The position numbers and the translations under genes are program-made. From Centrapalus pauciflorus (Eukaryota > Streptophyta > Magnoliopsida > Asterales > Asteraceae): a DNA stretch of 64,000 nt. The notes beneath the pieces were generated by a model. It searched no databases. It worked only from the letters and a program-made list of their open reading frames with translations, and was not told the origin of the DNA. Shown here piece by piece: positions 21,087 through 33,123 of this stretch; the first letter of the stretch is position 1; every line of letters begins with the position of its first letter. Where the stretch lies: the NCBI GenBank assembly GCA_020465985.1, contig JAANYP010000373.1:147403-211402 (forward strand), written 5' to 3'.

Positions 21087-23121
21087 TGTAACATCCTCAA
21101 AGTTATTTTATTGTAATTGGGCTAATTAAGTGGAAAATTTACAATTAAGTTGAATTTGAGCAATTATTATGTATTTGGGTTATTTAGAAGTTTGTTGTTA
21201 TTTTAAGAAAATTTGAACTCGGAATTATTATTAAGGAGTATTATGAATGATAAAAGTTAATAATGATAAATTTAAGAATAAATCAGTATTTTATGGAACC
21301 GGTTAAGTTGAGAGGTGAAATGTGCAAACAATGATGGAAAGCTGAATAAAAGGGCTAAAAGCCATTCTTTTCATATTTCACTCTCTCTCTCTACATTCTC
21401 TCTCTAGAAGTTCTCTCTACATCTCTCTAAGATATCTCACCAAACGCGCCGTCGAATTTTCGAGATTCTACGTCAACGGAAAGATCTCGTGGAGTACACA
21501 ACAATCTAACAAACGGATTTGTAGTTTTTGATTTCATACGATTGAGGTAAGAATCGACACTTTTAAGTTTGTTGTTTCGGTTTTTGAAGATACTAGAATT
21601 CGACATCTGTCATTTTATGTAAATGGAGCTTGTTTTGCTTGAATATATTGCTGGAATGTGTAGTATATGCATTCAGTAGAATCGAATCTAGGTTCACACA
21701 TGAATATCAGATGATTTTAGGCCTTAGAATGATGGATTTAAGCTTGAAATGATGAACAGACTCGAATATACCAAGACAGAGTCGAAATGCAAGAACAAAC
21801 TCGAGTTTGGTGCTAGATTCGAGTGTGTACCCATTAGATTCCAGGGGGGGTTCGAATCTATGCTAGATTCGAAGTATGAGTTCGAATCTATTGCCATTAG
21901 GGTTCGAATCTATGCATATTGGTTCGATCTAGTGATTAGATTCTAAGGGTAAGCCCCTTACATTCGAGTTTAATGCCCCTAAAATTGAGAAATCTACTCT
22001 CTAAAACTCGTGTAATTTAAATGGAAACTCATAAACAACACATAAAATGATAAGGGTTACTCAAGGACAAGATGTAAACTTGAAATGGGTTCAAACTTAG
22101 TTGTAGTTCGAATTTGGACATAGACCCGCAATAGGAGAAAAATGTTTGCAAACTTACGAAACTTGGTATTATGAGGCAACGGTTATGATCGTCGAAGTAT
22201 TGTTGTAATAATAAACAGGTCCCCTGTGGTGTTGTTTTAACCCAGTGGGGTACTTGGTGGATACGGTTGAAAGCCCGTGGAGAAATAAAATTAGTTTAAA
22301 AGTAATTACGCACCCACATGTGAGTACCTTTGATTTTAGCATGTTACATCTTGCTTTATGTTTTGCTAGGCCTGCTGAGGCATGTTTGTTTCCCTTTCGT
22401 TTGACACTCTACTAACTTGCGTATATATGAGTGCACATTCACATTGCTGCATGTACTTTCTTTTGTTGTGCATCCTGTTGATGTCGATTACCTGAGTGGT
22501 TGCATCTGTCTCTGATGTTCCTGTGCTTATGGCCTAGAGTTTGACACCTCTATGGCCAGGATAGACAGTATGACATCCCCGATGGATGTTTGCCTCAGTT
22601 TGGTGGGTTTTCTTAATGCCGAGTGTGTCAGCTCGAAGGGGCTGCGGGCCCGGTTTGCGTACCGTGGCGTGTGCTGAGAGTATACGTATGTGTTACCGCG
22701 GTTACTCTGGGTGGATCATAAAGATTTGTGAATGCGTAAAATCATATGGTTTCACTAAGCATCGCTTACCCTTTTGTTGTTAGTTTTTGCAGGAAAAAAA
22801 GGGGCAAAAAGTTACTGCTGGACCTTCTCGTTAGGCCATTTGAGAAGATTTGGAAGAAATCTGTTACTTAATCGGTACTTATGTTGTGGAACAAATGTTA
22901 TAATATGTTTGGGATGATTGTAATAATTGTATTTGGATATGTAGACTTAGATATGGTACCTTGTAGCACCATAGGGTGTTTGACACTTTTTGCACTACTT
23001 TTATTTCATGTTTTTAATGCTTCCGCACTAAAATCTAGGTTATCAGATCATTATGTATTGTATGATGGTGATTAAATCCTGGGAGTTTGTAATTGGTGGT
23101 TGTTGTGGCAAGGGTGTCACA
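21087..23121 (+). repeat. 5' LTR of the Gypsy element
   Basis: 2035 bp. Contains a cluster of TTCGAA-type words (21760-21970). Differs from the 3' LTR by many one- or two-base insertions and deletions, concentrated in 21300-22800; the last 300 bases are almost identical. Confidence 0.95.
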
Positions 23122-23126
23122 CGAGA

Positions 23127-23138
23127 TGGTATCAGAGC
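23127..23138 (+). other. Primer binding site, initiator Met tRNA
   Basis: TGGTATCAGAGC, five bases after the 5' LTR. Confidence 0.92.
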
Positions 23139-23340
23139 AGTAGTTTGAGATTCAAGTGTCCGTGAGGTCTTGATCTCAAACATTAAGTGATGATATGTAG
23201 TGAATTTAGGAAATGATCTGAACTAAGATTGGCTATGATCTAGTATTCATAAGAGATTGACTATCATACGGGACAATTAGGTGGTGTCTTTAAATAAATG
23301 ACATGTTACTAAACAAGTTATATATTTTGTATTTCAGAAC

Positions 23341-24594
23341 ATGTCTGGAGGAGGAATGACACCAGAAGAGACGAGAGAAATGATGCTAGCCATGATGGCT
23401 GAGCAAAATCGGATGATACAAGACCAGTTTCGGGCTCGAGATGAGGCCGAAGCTAAACGAAGAGAAGATAAGAGGAAGAATAAGGAAAGAGAGAGAAACA
23501 ATGACGAACAAGATGACAATATTGGTTCATCCAATAAGCCCAGAAGTTGTCGGTTTAAGGATTTTAAGGGAAATGGAGCAGTTGAGTTTAATGGACTGGG
23601 TGACGCTGTTGCTGCTCTGGAATGGATAACAGCCACAGAACGGACATTCCGAATCAGCGATTGTGCTGAGAAGGACATGGTCCGTTTCGCTACTGCCATG
23701 TTCACCAAAGACGCAATAATGTGGTGGAACTCGATGGTGAATGCATTTACAATGGAGAAGGTTGCTGTAATGACATGGGCTGAGTTTACCAAAATCTTCA
23801 CTCAGCAATACTGCCCGGCCGATGAACGCCGAAGGCTAGAAGCTAAGTTCATGACACTAATCCAAGGGACTAAGTCTGTGTCTCAATATGCGGTAGAGTT
23901 CACGAGACTAAGTTTATTTGCACCTCATCAGGTCGATACAGAAGAAAGAAAAGTGACCCGATTCGAGGTAGGTCTTGATTTGGAAATCCGAAGAGTGATG
24001 AGCAACGTACGATACCCCACATTTGCTGGTTTACTGGAAGCCGCCAGAAATGTGGAACAGATTCTAAGTATGTCTGGATATGTGATGGGGTCTGCTGCTG
24101 CTTCAGCTAACCCAACTCAACCCTCACCACCGAAACGTCAGCGTGAAGGAGACTACTCCGGTTCTGTACGATCATCGCAGTACTCGCCGCAACAGTCATT
24201 CCGTCGACAGTCTAGTTCTTCGGGTCGTGCTCGAGCGTACTCTATCAACACTGAGCCACAGTACTGCAATAAATGCCATTTGGAACATTTCGGCAAGTGT
24301 ACCAAGGGACGTGCATGTTTTTGCTGTGGAGAATTGGGTCACTACCAAAATGAATGCCCAAGGAAGGGAGATGCTTGCCATAAGTGTGGTGTATGGGGAC
24401 ACTACAGTAGGAATTGCAGAAGGAACGATCCAGCTGCTGCTGCTCCATCTACAACACGATCATCGGGAGGTTCAAGTGGTGGTTCAGTCAACCGCCGGAA
24501 CCAGTCACAAAGGGGACAGGTTAGTGCATTTCAGATTACCGCGGAAGAAGCTAGGGAAAACCCGGAGATGGATGCGGGTACGTTTATAAGTTAA
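23341..24594 (+). CDS. Gypsy Gag protein, 417 residues
   Basis: Capsid protein that packages the element's RNA. An acidic/basic coiled N-terminus (1-60) precedes the retrotransposon gag domain (about 80-230, with MWWNSMV and YAVEFTRLS). A Ser/Gln/Arg-rich linker follows, then three zinc knuckles at about 309-359: a variant CNKCHLEHFGKC, and two regular C-X2-C-X4-H-X4-C units (CFCCGELGHYQNEC, CHKCGVWGHYSRNC). The order and the multiple knuckles fit Tekay/Del chromoviruses. The frame ends at PEMDAGTFIS just where intact relatives run on into the protease, so the stop marks the edge of the deletion. The start ATG follows a 219 base leader after the LTR. Confidence 0.92.
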   Translation: MSGGGMTPEETREMMLAMMAEQNRMIQDQFRARDEAEAKRREDKRKNKERERNNDEQDDNIGSSNKPRSCRFKDFKGNGAVEFNGLGDAVAALEWITATERTFRISDCAEKDMVRFATAMFTKDAIMWWNSMVNAFTMEKVAVMTWAEFTKIFTQQYCPADERRRLEAKFMTLIQGTKSVSQYAVEFTRLSLFAPHQVDTEERKVTRFEVGLDLEIRRVMSNVRYPTFAGLLEAARNVEQILSMSGYVMGSAAASANPTQPSPPKRQREGDYSGSVRSSQYSPQQSFRRQSSSSGRARAYSINTEPQYCNKCHLEHFGKCTKGRACFCCGELGHYQNECPRKGDACHKCGVWGHYSRNCRRNDPAAAAPSTTRSSGGSSGGSVNRRNQSQRGQVSAFQITAEEARENPEMDAGTFIS

Positions 24595-24672
24595 ATTTTT
24601 GCTTGCATTAGTAATGTTTAATTCTGATGTCAATAGGTCTTTTGTGTCTACTGTTTTGTACAACGAATAGTC

Positions 24673-24936
24673 ATGACACTGTTTAAGTTACTTGCTATAA
24701 TTGACATAGAAACTACTAGTAATACTCTAGCCGAATTAGAGTACTTATATCGTAACTGCACTTTAGAAATTGAAGATGTAGTCTTCGATTTGGATCATAC
24801 TCCGATAGCATTTAGTGAATGTAACATGATAAATGTAGAAGATGTCGACATTATGAATAAGAATGACAAATGTCAAAGAAGAACTGATGTTTGTTATAAT
24901 TGTGGAAAAATGGGTCATTTTAGAAGAGTACTTTAA
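24673..24936 (+). pseudogene. Protease remnant of the Gypsy element
   Basis: An 87-residue open stretch containing YRNCTLEIEDVVFDL and HTPIAFSECN, which is how the later half of chromovirus proteases reads; the catalytic DSG part is missing. Its last residues (CYNCGKMGHF) mimic a zinc knuckle but lack the final cysteine. No start context. Confidence 0.5.
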
Positions 24937-26541
24937 GATTCTATACGTAACCTCATTAAAGTTTTATGATTCTAAAGATAACATGAACATGAGTATTAGG
25001 AAAAGTTGTTACTATTATAAGTAAGATGATGATTGTGAATAAGAATACGTTAATGTATGAATAGGCATTAGATGAATAAGCTAAAATGGATTTTGAAATT
25101 CTGAATTGGAAAAGATGTTTTAAATATCGTGAGAATATTTTGTAATTGGAATCAAGGAACTTGTTTCAATATTGATATATATATATATATACGAACATTA
25201 TATGAGGAAACTAGTCTAGAAATTTTGGGGAAAGTATACGAGGGTATAATAATACAAGACTGGTGTTCATATGATATGAGATTTGGAATATACAATGTGA
25301 AATATAAGTAAAATATGTATGTGAGTTGTAATCAATTAGAAAGGAAATATGATGATACATGAGGATAGTATATTTATTGATATGGTAATTGATCAATAAG
25401 AAGGTTAAAGAGACTTTGGATAATAATGAAAATTTGCTTATACAGTAAAGAAAGGTCTAATACTACGATTCGGAATCTAAGGGAGATTCGGAGGTGGTCA
25501 TGAGTTTTGTTTAAATTTTTGGTGTCGATTAATTAAATTGTAACTACTGCATTGGTGCAATCAATGTTAGTGCTTTAGTCTAAGTTGTTGGTTGTGATAA
25601 GTGTTGAAATTGCTTAGTAACACATTAGTTAAAATAAATCATGTGTATCATGATTGTACTTTAGGGGTCGAAGAAGTAAGTTTATATTCTGGGGTTTTCC
25701 CAATAACTTACTGTTCATATTGTCATGCATATAACGAAATATAGGTGAGATGCGGCACAAACATGAATACGAGTAAAACTTGTCGGCAACCGATAGAAAA
25801 TCAGAATGAATGGACTATTTTTCATATTGGTATATATGACAATATAATGTATTTTGGATTTAGGTAAAAGCTGAAAAGATCAATGGATTAGATAGGAATT
25901 TCATATAACACTAGTTATCATGATAAAGTAAAGAAGGCGATGTTTAAAGTTTCGCACGCAAAGAAAAGTAGAAGTCCTACATGTTGGAAAGAAATCGAAG
26001 GAAACTCTGATGGTTATGTCCGTAATATCACAAAAAGATGTTACTATGGTGATAGTAATAAACCGATCAGTTATAAGACAAATAATTGAGTATAGTTGAA
26101 AGTATCACCGATAAGGATTGAAACCGGATCTGTAAAAAGGGTACAAGTTGACACCGGGATGTGTTGGCACAACTAGAATAATAAAAAAGTTAGGAATCAG
26201 TTGAGTCATTTGGAATTTTTCCTAAGGAAGTATTGAATTAACACATGGTGTTTCATGTGGAAAGCTGTATGAAATCCTCACAACTGGTGATGAAAATTGG
26301 CTGATTATATCAAATTAGAATTCGAGAAAGGTTAGTATATGTTGAGAAACATGTATGTGTTTTGAAAACTAACATCAGAAATTAAGGATCAAAAAGATTA
26401 AACTAGGGTTAATACGTTGGAAGCATCACAAAGGAGTAAACCATGCTTGGGAGATAAAAAGTCGATATGTTGAATAAGTAAACGAATCTGTTCAAATACA
26501 AGTAACTTCGAGGACGAAGTTGAGCGTGGTGGAGCCCATGC
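24937..26541 (+). pseudogene. Decayed pol 3' end and untranslated tail of the Gypsy element
   Basis: No frame longer than about 60 codons. Around 26340-26500 scattered words in different frames (YVEKHVCVLK, YVGSITKE) recall the chromodomain end of chromovirus integrase. Just before the 3' LTR is GAGGACGAAGTTGAGCGTGG, the place of the plus-strand primer. Confidence 0.4.
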
Positions 26542-28570
26542 TGTAACATCCTCAAAGTTATTTTATTGTAATTGGGCTAATTAAGTGGAAAATTTACAAT
26601 TAAGTTGAATTTGAGCAATTATTATGTATTTGGGTTATTTAGAAGTTTGTTGTTATTTTAAGAAAATTTGAACTCGGAATTATTATTAAGGAGTATTATG
26701 AATGATAAAAGTTAATAATGATAAATTTAAGAATAAATCAGTATTTTATGGAACCGGTTAAGTTGAGGGGTGAAATGTGCAAAAATGATGAAAGCTGAAT
26801 AAAAGGGCTAAAAGCCATTCATTTTCATATTTCACTCTCTCTCTCTACATCCTCTCTCTAGAAGTTCTCTCTACATCTCTCTAAGATATCTCACAAACCG
26901 ACCGTCGGATTTTCGAGAATTATACGTCAACGGAAAGATCTCGTGGAGTACAACAACAATCTACAAACGGATTTTTGATTTCATACGAATTGAGGTAAGA
27001 ATCGACACTTTTAAGTTTGTTGTTTCGGTTTTGAAGAACTAGAATTTCGAATCTGTCATTTTATGTAAATTGGAGCTTGTTTTGCTTGAAATATTGCTGG
27101 AATGTGATAGTATATGCATAGTAGAATCGAATCTAGGTATCACACATGATATATCAGTGATTTTAGGCCTTAGAATGATGGATTTAAGCTGAAATGATGA
27201 ACAGACTCGAATATACCAAGAACAGAGTCGAAATGCAAGAACAAACTCGAGTTTGGTGCTAGATTCGAGTGTGTACCATTAGATTCTAAGGGGGGGTTCG
27301 AATCTATGCCTAGATTCGAAGTGAGGTTCGAATCTATGCCATAGGGTTCGAATCTATGCCATATGGTTCGAATCTAGTGATTAGATTCGAAGGTAAGCCC
27401 CTTAAATTCGAGTTTAATGCCTAAAATTGAGAAATCTACTCTCTAAACTCGTGTAATTTAAATGGAACTCATAAACAACACATAAAATGATAAGGGTTAC
27501 TCAAAGGACAAGATGTAAACTTGAAATGGGTTCAAACTTAGTTGTAGTTCGAATTTGGACATAGACCCGAAATAGGAAAAATGTTGCAAAACTTACGAAA
27601 CTTGGTTTTATGATTTAAACGGTTATTGATACGAAGTATTGTTGTAATTAATATAACAGGTCCCTTGTGGTGTTGTTTAACCCACAGTGGGGTACTTGGT
27701 GGATCCGGTTGAAAGCCCGTGGAGAAATAAAAATTGGTTAAAAGTTTAATTACGCACCCACTGTGAGTACCTTTGATTTTAGCATGTTTACATCTGCTTT
27801 ATGTTTGCTAGGCCTGCTGAGGCATGTTGTTTCACTTTCGTTTGACACTCTACTAACTTGCGTATATATAATGATGCACATTCACATTTGCTGCATGTCC
27901 TTTCTTTTGTTGTGCATCCTGTTGACGTCGATGGACCTGAGTGGTCGCATCTGTACTCTGATGTTACTGTGCTATATGAGCCAAGAGTTTGACACCTCTA
28001 TGGCCAGGATAGACAGTATGACATCCCCGATGGTATGTTTGCCTCAGTTTGGTGGGTTTTTCTTAATGCCGAGTGTGTCAGCTCGAAGGGGCTGCGGGCT
28101 CAGGTTTGCGTACCTTGGGTGCGTGTGGAGTATACGGTATGTGTTACCGCGGTTACTCTGGGCGGCATCATAAAGATTTGTTGAATGCGTAAAATCATAT
28201 GGTGTTCACTAAGCAATCGCTTACCCTTTTAATTGTTGAATTATTGCAGGAAAAGGGAAGTCTACTGCTGGACCTTCTCGTTAGGCCATTTGAGAAGATT
28301 TGGAAGAAATCTGTTACTTAATCGGTACTTATGTTGTGGAACAAATGTTATAATATGTTTGGGATGATTGTAATAATTGTATTTGGATATGTAGACTTAG
28401 ATATGGTACCTTGTAGCACCATAGGGTGTTTGACACTTTTGCACTACTTTTATTTTATGTTTTTAATGCTTCCGCACTAAAATCTAGGTTATCAGATCAT
28501 TATGTATTGTATGATGGTGATTAAATCCTGGGAGTTTGTAATTGGTGGTTGTTGTGGCAAGGGTGTCACA
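26542..28570 (+). repeat. 3' LTR of the Gypsy element
   Basis: 2029 bp direct copy of 21087-23121, followed by the target duplication TAAAC. Confidence 0.95.
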
Positions 28571-28631
28571 TAAACAGATTTTAGACCTTTTTTTAACATC
28601 TTATCAAACAGACGGTAAAAAGTGTTTAGAC

Positions 28632-28661
28632 GTCTAAACACTTAAAAAAACAAACGGAGCC
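28632..28661 (-). repeat. Right terminal inverted repeat of the PIF/Harbinger element
   Basis: Complement starts GGCTCCGTTTGTTTTTTTAA; followed by TAA on the plus strand. Confidence 0.85.
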
Positions 28662-28664
28662 TAA

Positions 28665-29784
28665 GTCTAAATTGAGTATCCATTAATATGATAGTTGGTT
28701 GTATTATTTTTGTTATTTGCATGCATTGTTCATTACGTTTTATTAATTTAGTATCTTACTCAACGTAATGTTGACCTTGTTAAAATTTTACATGTCTTGA
28801 GCTATTTGATAGGGAGCATCTACACTTCCTTACTATTTGGTTATATTGAAGCTAGTGGTATCGAGACCACGAGTACACCTTGGTTGTTGTTTTGGAAAAT
28901 TAGGTAGTTGGCTTCCCGACGTTGAATACTCGTTTCACAAGATCATCGTCCGTCCCTTTGTAGAAATTAATATTTGGTATTTTGTTTGCATCATAATTGG
29001 TGTCGTTAATTGTAAAAGTTTTAAATTTTACTGTAATTCCGCAGGTATTATGCATCAACTATTGTTAATTACTACTTTGATGTGTATTATGATTGTATGA
29101 GTGTTTTAATTTGCTATGAGAGAATTGGTAGTATAGTGCACGATACTCAACATTGAACTCATTGATGATATATGTATTGACCCACCTAGGCATTAATATC
29201 AAAACAACCCTAAGTTTATTTTTAGCCTAGGATAAGGATAACATGGGTAGACTTTGTTAATATCAAGTGATATAATCTATATATTGGTTTACTATATTCG
29301 CTTTGTTAGTGAGACTTGGATAGTCTCTAATCATTGACTTATTCAACGGTGAATAATTTCACATATGTGATATTTTTAAATGTGAAATTTGTTTGATGAG
29401 TTTGTTGGTTTGAGTCCAAAACCCAAGTTAATTAGGACTCAAATGATGTTCTATGGATTTTGGTTAGATCTTGTACTTAAAGTGTTTTAAAGGCTTAGAA
29501 ATAACTCAAATAATGTTAACGTTATATTGGAAGTGATTCCGAGTAATGGTTTAGAGTTATAAGGAGTTTTGATATTGTGGGTGTCAAACACGTAGCCTAA
29601 GAATGCATGTCTGATTATGACTCGTCGAGTAACTCTCTGATCAGCAAACTGCATCTACTGTCGAGTTGCTTTAACGGACTCATCAAGTCAAAACCTATTG
29701 CCCCAAAAAATTGATTTTAAGCACTAGTGATTTATGTAAGAGTCTAATACTTTTTTTTTTAACTTAATGCATGTTTTTTGTTCG
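28665..29784. other. Intergenic DNA, nothing firm
   Basis: No gene. Part of 29600-29690 has GACTCGTCGAGTAACTC and CGGACTCATCAAGTC words as seen in Gypsy LTRs, so it may be old LTR sequence. Confidence 0.4.
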
Positions 29785-29913
29785 GTAATTAATTTATTCA
29801 AGTTATTATTATAGGTCATATAAAGACAGAGATATCATTGAAAGTTAATACAACATACACATCTATTTTGTTAATGAACATTTATTTAAGACATTATAAA
29901 TAGAAATGTGGAC
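29785..29913. repeat. Segmental duplicate B, copy 1
   Basis: Matches 35626-35758 in the same orientation (TTATAGGTCATATAAAGACA and GAAATGTGGACA are common to both). Confidence 0.75.
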
Positions 29914-30020
29914 AATTAAAATAGGACGAAGGAAAATTTTTATAAGTAACATGTCTAGACTTTTAAAGTAATTTAATGGTACAAAAATTAAAAGCTAGAA
30001 AAAATTGAATATAATTAAAA

Positions 30021-30515
30021 CTAGTTTATTACCCGCGTAGTACGCGGATATTTTTAATATATATAAAATATAATAAATAAAAAATAAAGATATAAATATT
30101 CTTTTTTAAACAAAAGTATATAAGGTGATATTATTATTTATTATGACCTATTAATTTTGTATATTTCTAAATATATATGAAGAGTAATTATTTTCTTATA
30201 TTTTTTTAAACTTTTATTATATTATCTTATAATTAATAAGTTAGTAGATTATTAGATTTTGTTTGATTTGATTTGATTTGAATTTAAAAGTGGATTATAT
30301 TAGACTTGGATAGATTTAATTAATAAGTTAGTAGAGTATTAGATTTTGTTTGATTTGATTTGATTTGAATTTAAAGGTGGATTATATTGGATTTAGATAT
30401 ATTTGATTTAAATTTCTTTATTCTTTTTAAAAACTATAACTGTCACGTGTTGATTCATGGTGACGACACGTGGCTTCACCAGAAATGAGTATAGTTACTC
30501 TTTTAATAGTATAGA
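30021..30515 (-). mobile_element. Non-autonomous Helitron 1
   Basis: On the minus strand it starts TCTATACTATTAAAAG with an A before it, and ends with the hairpin CCGCGTACTACGCGG, eight bases, then CTAG with a T after it. TC start, 3' hairpin, CTRR end and insertion between A and T are the Helitron signature. No Rep/helicase gene. A tandem duplication of about 95 bases lies inside (30235-30410, TTGATTTGATTTGATTTG). Confidence 0.75.
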
Positions 30516-31057
30516 TAGATAGATTGGATTGATACAACGAGCTGGGAGAGATGATATCATGTCGTATTTCTTTTTTTTTTTTTCATTCAGGAATATATAC
30601 ATGAAGAATTTTTACTCTCAACAATACATTGTTTTGATACATTTTTTTACATTATAATTATATCGTGAGTTTTTGTATGTTTTAGTTTTGAAATTAACAT
30701 TGCTCTTTGTTATTTAGTTCCAGCCTACTACGACGAAAAATGAAAATGCACGATACTAAAGCGATAATCAACTATAATAACATAACTAGTTTATAACTCA
30801 CGTATTACGTGGATATTTTTAATTATATTTATTTATATAAAATGTATATGAGTAAAAATAAAAACATAAAAAAATAGTAATTGTGTTTATTTTTTTATTA
30901 TTTACAGATTAAAAAAGTAGAGTATATTTATCTTTTTAAAAAATATCAAATTGTATTTATCTTTTTTTTTTGTTATAAGTTGTAATTATTTTTTTGGTGA
31001 ACGTAGAGGTGACACTTGACATTTGATGTTTTCCATTATTATACATAATAATAATAA

Positions 31058-32781
31058 GAGTAAATTACAAAAATGGTCCCTGTGGTTTGGTCAAAATTAT
31101 GGATTTGGTTCCTGGTCTTTATAAATTGCATAAATGGTCCCTAAAAACACTATTTACTTGCAAAAATGGTCCGCCTTTCTCTTAACTTTTTTTAAATGAC
31201 GGTTTTGCCCTTTTCTCAATAACAAATTTGGTCCCTCAACTATGTAATTTATTTTCAGTTTTAGTCCTTATCATAAATTTCTACTTTTTTGTTTAAATAT
31301 TAAATGTTAACTTAAAATTTTCATTATTATTATTATTACTTATTTTTTAAAATATATTTATTTTATTATTAAATTTATCATTATTTTTATCTTTATATTT
31401 ATTTAAATTACGTCACTTTTATATATCCAATTTATTAATTAAAGTTTTATTTATCTTACATTTATTTGTAAAATTATTTACACATTTTTATCTTCTATAT
31501 GTTTGCATTTAATTATAGAATTATCTTAATATATTTTTTATTTAAGTATAATTTCTACGGAAAAATAATAAACTTAGTGACATATTATTCTAACTATTTT
31601 GTAACGTATAGTAGCGCTCAACCTATCGTTTATTCTAATTATTATGGGGTTTTATTCATTTTGATTTAAATATTTTTAAACTAATACATTTTACTGATTT
31701 GTTCATTTTATTATGATTATTTTGTTACATTAATATGTTTTTATTTTTATTCTGATTATTTTATTTTATTATATTATTTGATTTAATTATGAAATATACA
31801 AACCAAAATGTATCTAACTAAACAAAGTATACAATCCAAAATGTATACATCTCGTTAAATCAAAACATATAAATGTTTATGTTAAGTTTACATAGTTTAT
31901 ATATTTTACTTAAAAATTACACTTAATTCGAAATGTATTAACGTTACAAAATATTTAAGATAAAAATGAATCACATGTTAAGTTTATATATTTATTATTG
32001 AAAATAATAATTAAGTTGAAATATATTAACGTAACAAAATATTTAACTAAGAAAGAATAAACGTTAAGTTTATATATTTTTATTAGAAATCATAATTAAA
32101 TCAAAATGTAGTCAGTTTCAAAATAGTTAAAACAAAATGAATAAAATACTAAAAATACTAAATTTCAAGTTAACGTATTAATATAACAAAATATTAAAAT
32201 AAAAACGAAAAAAATACTGAATTTGAATGCAAACATATTGAAAAAAAGATATTTAAATGAAAATGAATAAAACCCTTATTTTATATATTTTCTTAGAAAA
32301 TATAATTAAATCAAAGTATATTAATGTAATGAAATAGTTAGATGAAAACATATAAAATTTAAAAATGTATAATAAATGAAACACAAGATAAATTTTTTTT
32401 AAATAATTAAATTGAATATATAAAAAAACATAAATAAAATATTCTTATGGGATAATTTTTAATAAATATAGAATAAATATATTTTAAAAAATAAAAATGT
32501 ATAACTATAAGAATAATTAATTTTTTAAATTAGCATTTAAAATTTAAACAAAACTAAAAATTAATAAAAAGGACTAAAACCAAAAATAAGTTACATAGTT
32601 GAGGGATTAAAATTGTTATTGAGAAAAAGGGCAAAATCGTTATTTAGAAAAAGTTAAGAGAAAGAAGGATCATTTCTGCAAGTAAATAGTGTTTTGGGGG
32701 ACCATTTATGCAATTTTTAAAGACCAGGGACCAAATCCATAATTTCGACCAAACCACAGGGACCATTTTTGTAATTTACTC
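31058..32781. mobile_element. Mutator-like fold-back element, 1.7 kb
   Basis: Terminal inverted repeats of about 210 bases (31058-31268 and 32571-32781, roughly nine bases in ten alike), both starting GAGTAAATTACAAAAATGG. Exactly flanked by the nine bases TAATAATAA (31049-31057 and 32782-32790), the size expected of Mutator-like elements, though the site itself is a TAA run. The inner halves also pair loosely (TTTTATTCATTTT with ATTTAAATA near 31650 and, complemented, near 32270), so the whole unit could fold into one hairpin. No transposase. Confidence 0.85.
31875..32350. repeat. Divergent tandem repeats of about 90-105 bases
   Basis: The words GTTAAGTTTATATATTT, AATTAAATCAAAATGTA and TAACGTAACAAAATATTTAA return about five times (near 31879, 31975, 32061, 32160 and 32275) inside the fold-back element. 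Confidence 0.6.
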
Positions 32782-32839
32782 TAATAATAATTTCCACAAC
32801 TAATTCAAAAGTTTACATGTAAAAAAATCACTCTTTTTT

Positions 32840-33123
32840 TCATCAAAAAGTGTCACTATAGATATCAAAATATTTTACCTACACAATAAAAAGAGTGGGT
32901 AAAAGTGGAGTAGGTATTGATATTTAGTGACTAAAAAAGTATGTGGGTATAGGCCTCAAGTATTTTGTGACAAATTTTTTGTGTCACTAAAAAGGAAAAA
33001 GTGTGGGTAAAAGATTGCTCTTTACCTACTCTTTTTATAAGTGTCACTAAAAGTAAGATATAGTGACACTTATTTTTGTGTCACTAAAAAATAGTGTCAC
33101 TAAATGACACTTTTCTTGTAGTG
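32840..33123 (+). mobile_element. CACTA transposon terminal fragment
   Basis: 33111-33123 is the complement of CACTACAAGAAAA, the terminal sequence of plant CACTA (En/Spm-like) elements. The adjoining 250 bases repeat GTGTCACTA and its complement several times, as subterminal arrays do. A matching left end is not seen, so this is probably a truncated copy. Confidence 0.7.

Larger units (their letters stand above)
21087..28570 (+). mobile_element. Full-length Gypsy (Tekay-like chromovirus) element, internally deleted
   Basis: LTRs 21087-23121 and 26542-28570, both starting TGTAACATCC and ending GGGTGTCACA. The five bases TAAAC flank the whole element (21082-21086 and 28571-28575). The primer site for initiator Met tRNA is at 23127-23138. 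The interior is only 3.4 kb: gag is intact but protease, reverse transcriptase and integrase are lost apart from small remnants, so the element depends on others for movement. It sits inside the PIF/Harbinger transposon. Confidence 0.95.

Noticed and set aside
23334..24448. Frames on the minus strand and in other plus frames over the Gypsy gag
   Set aside because: Shadows of gag; no domain features.
24880..24930. Zinc knuckle CYNCGKMGHF in the protease remnant
   Set aside because: The final cysteine is missing and the position after a protease fragment is not where a knuckle belongs.
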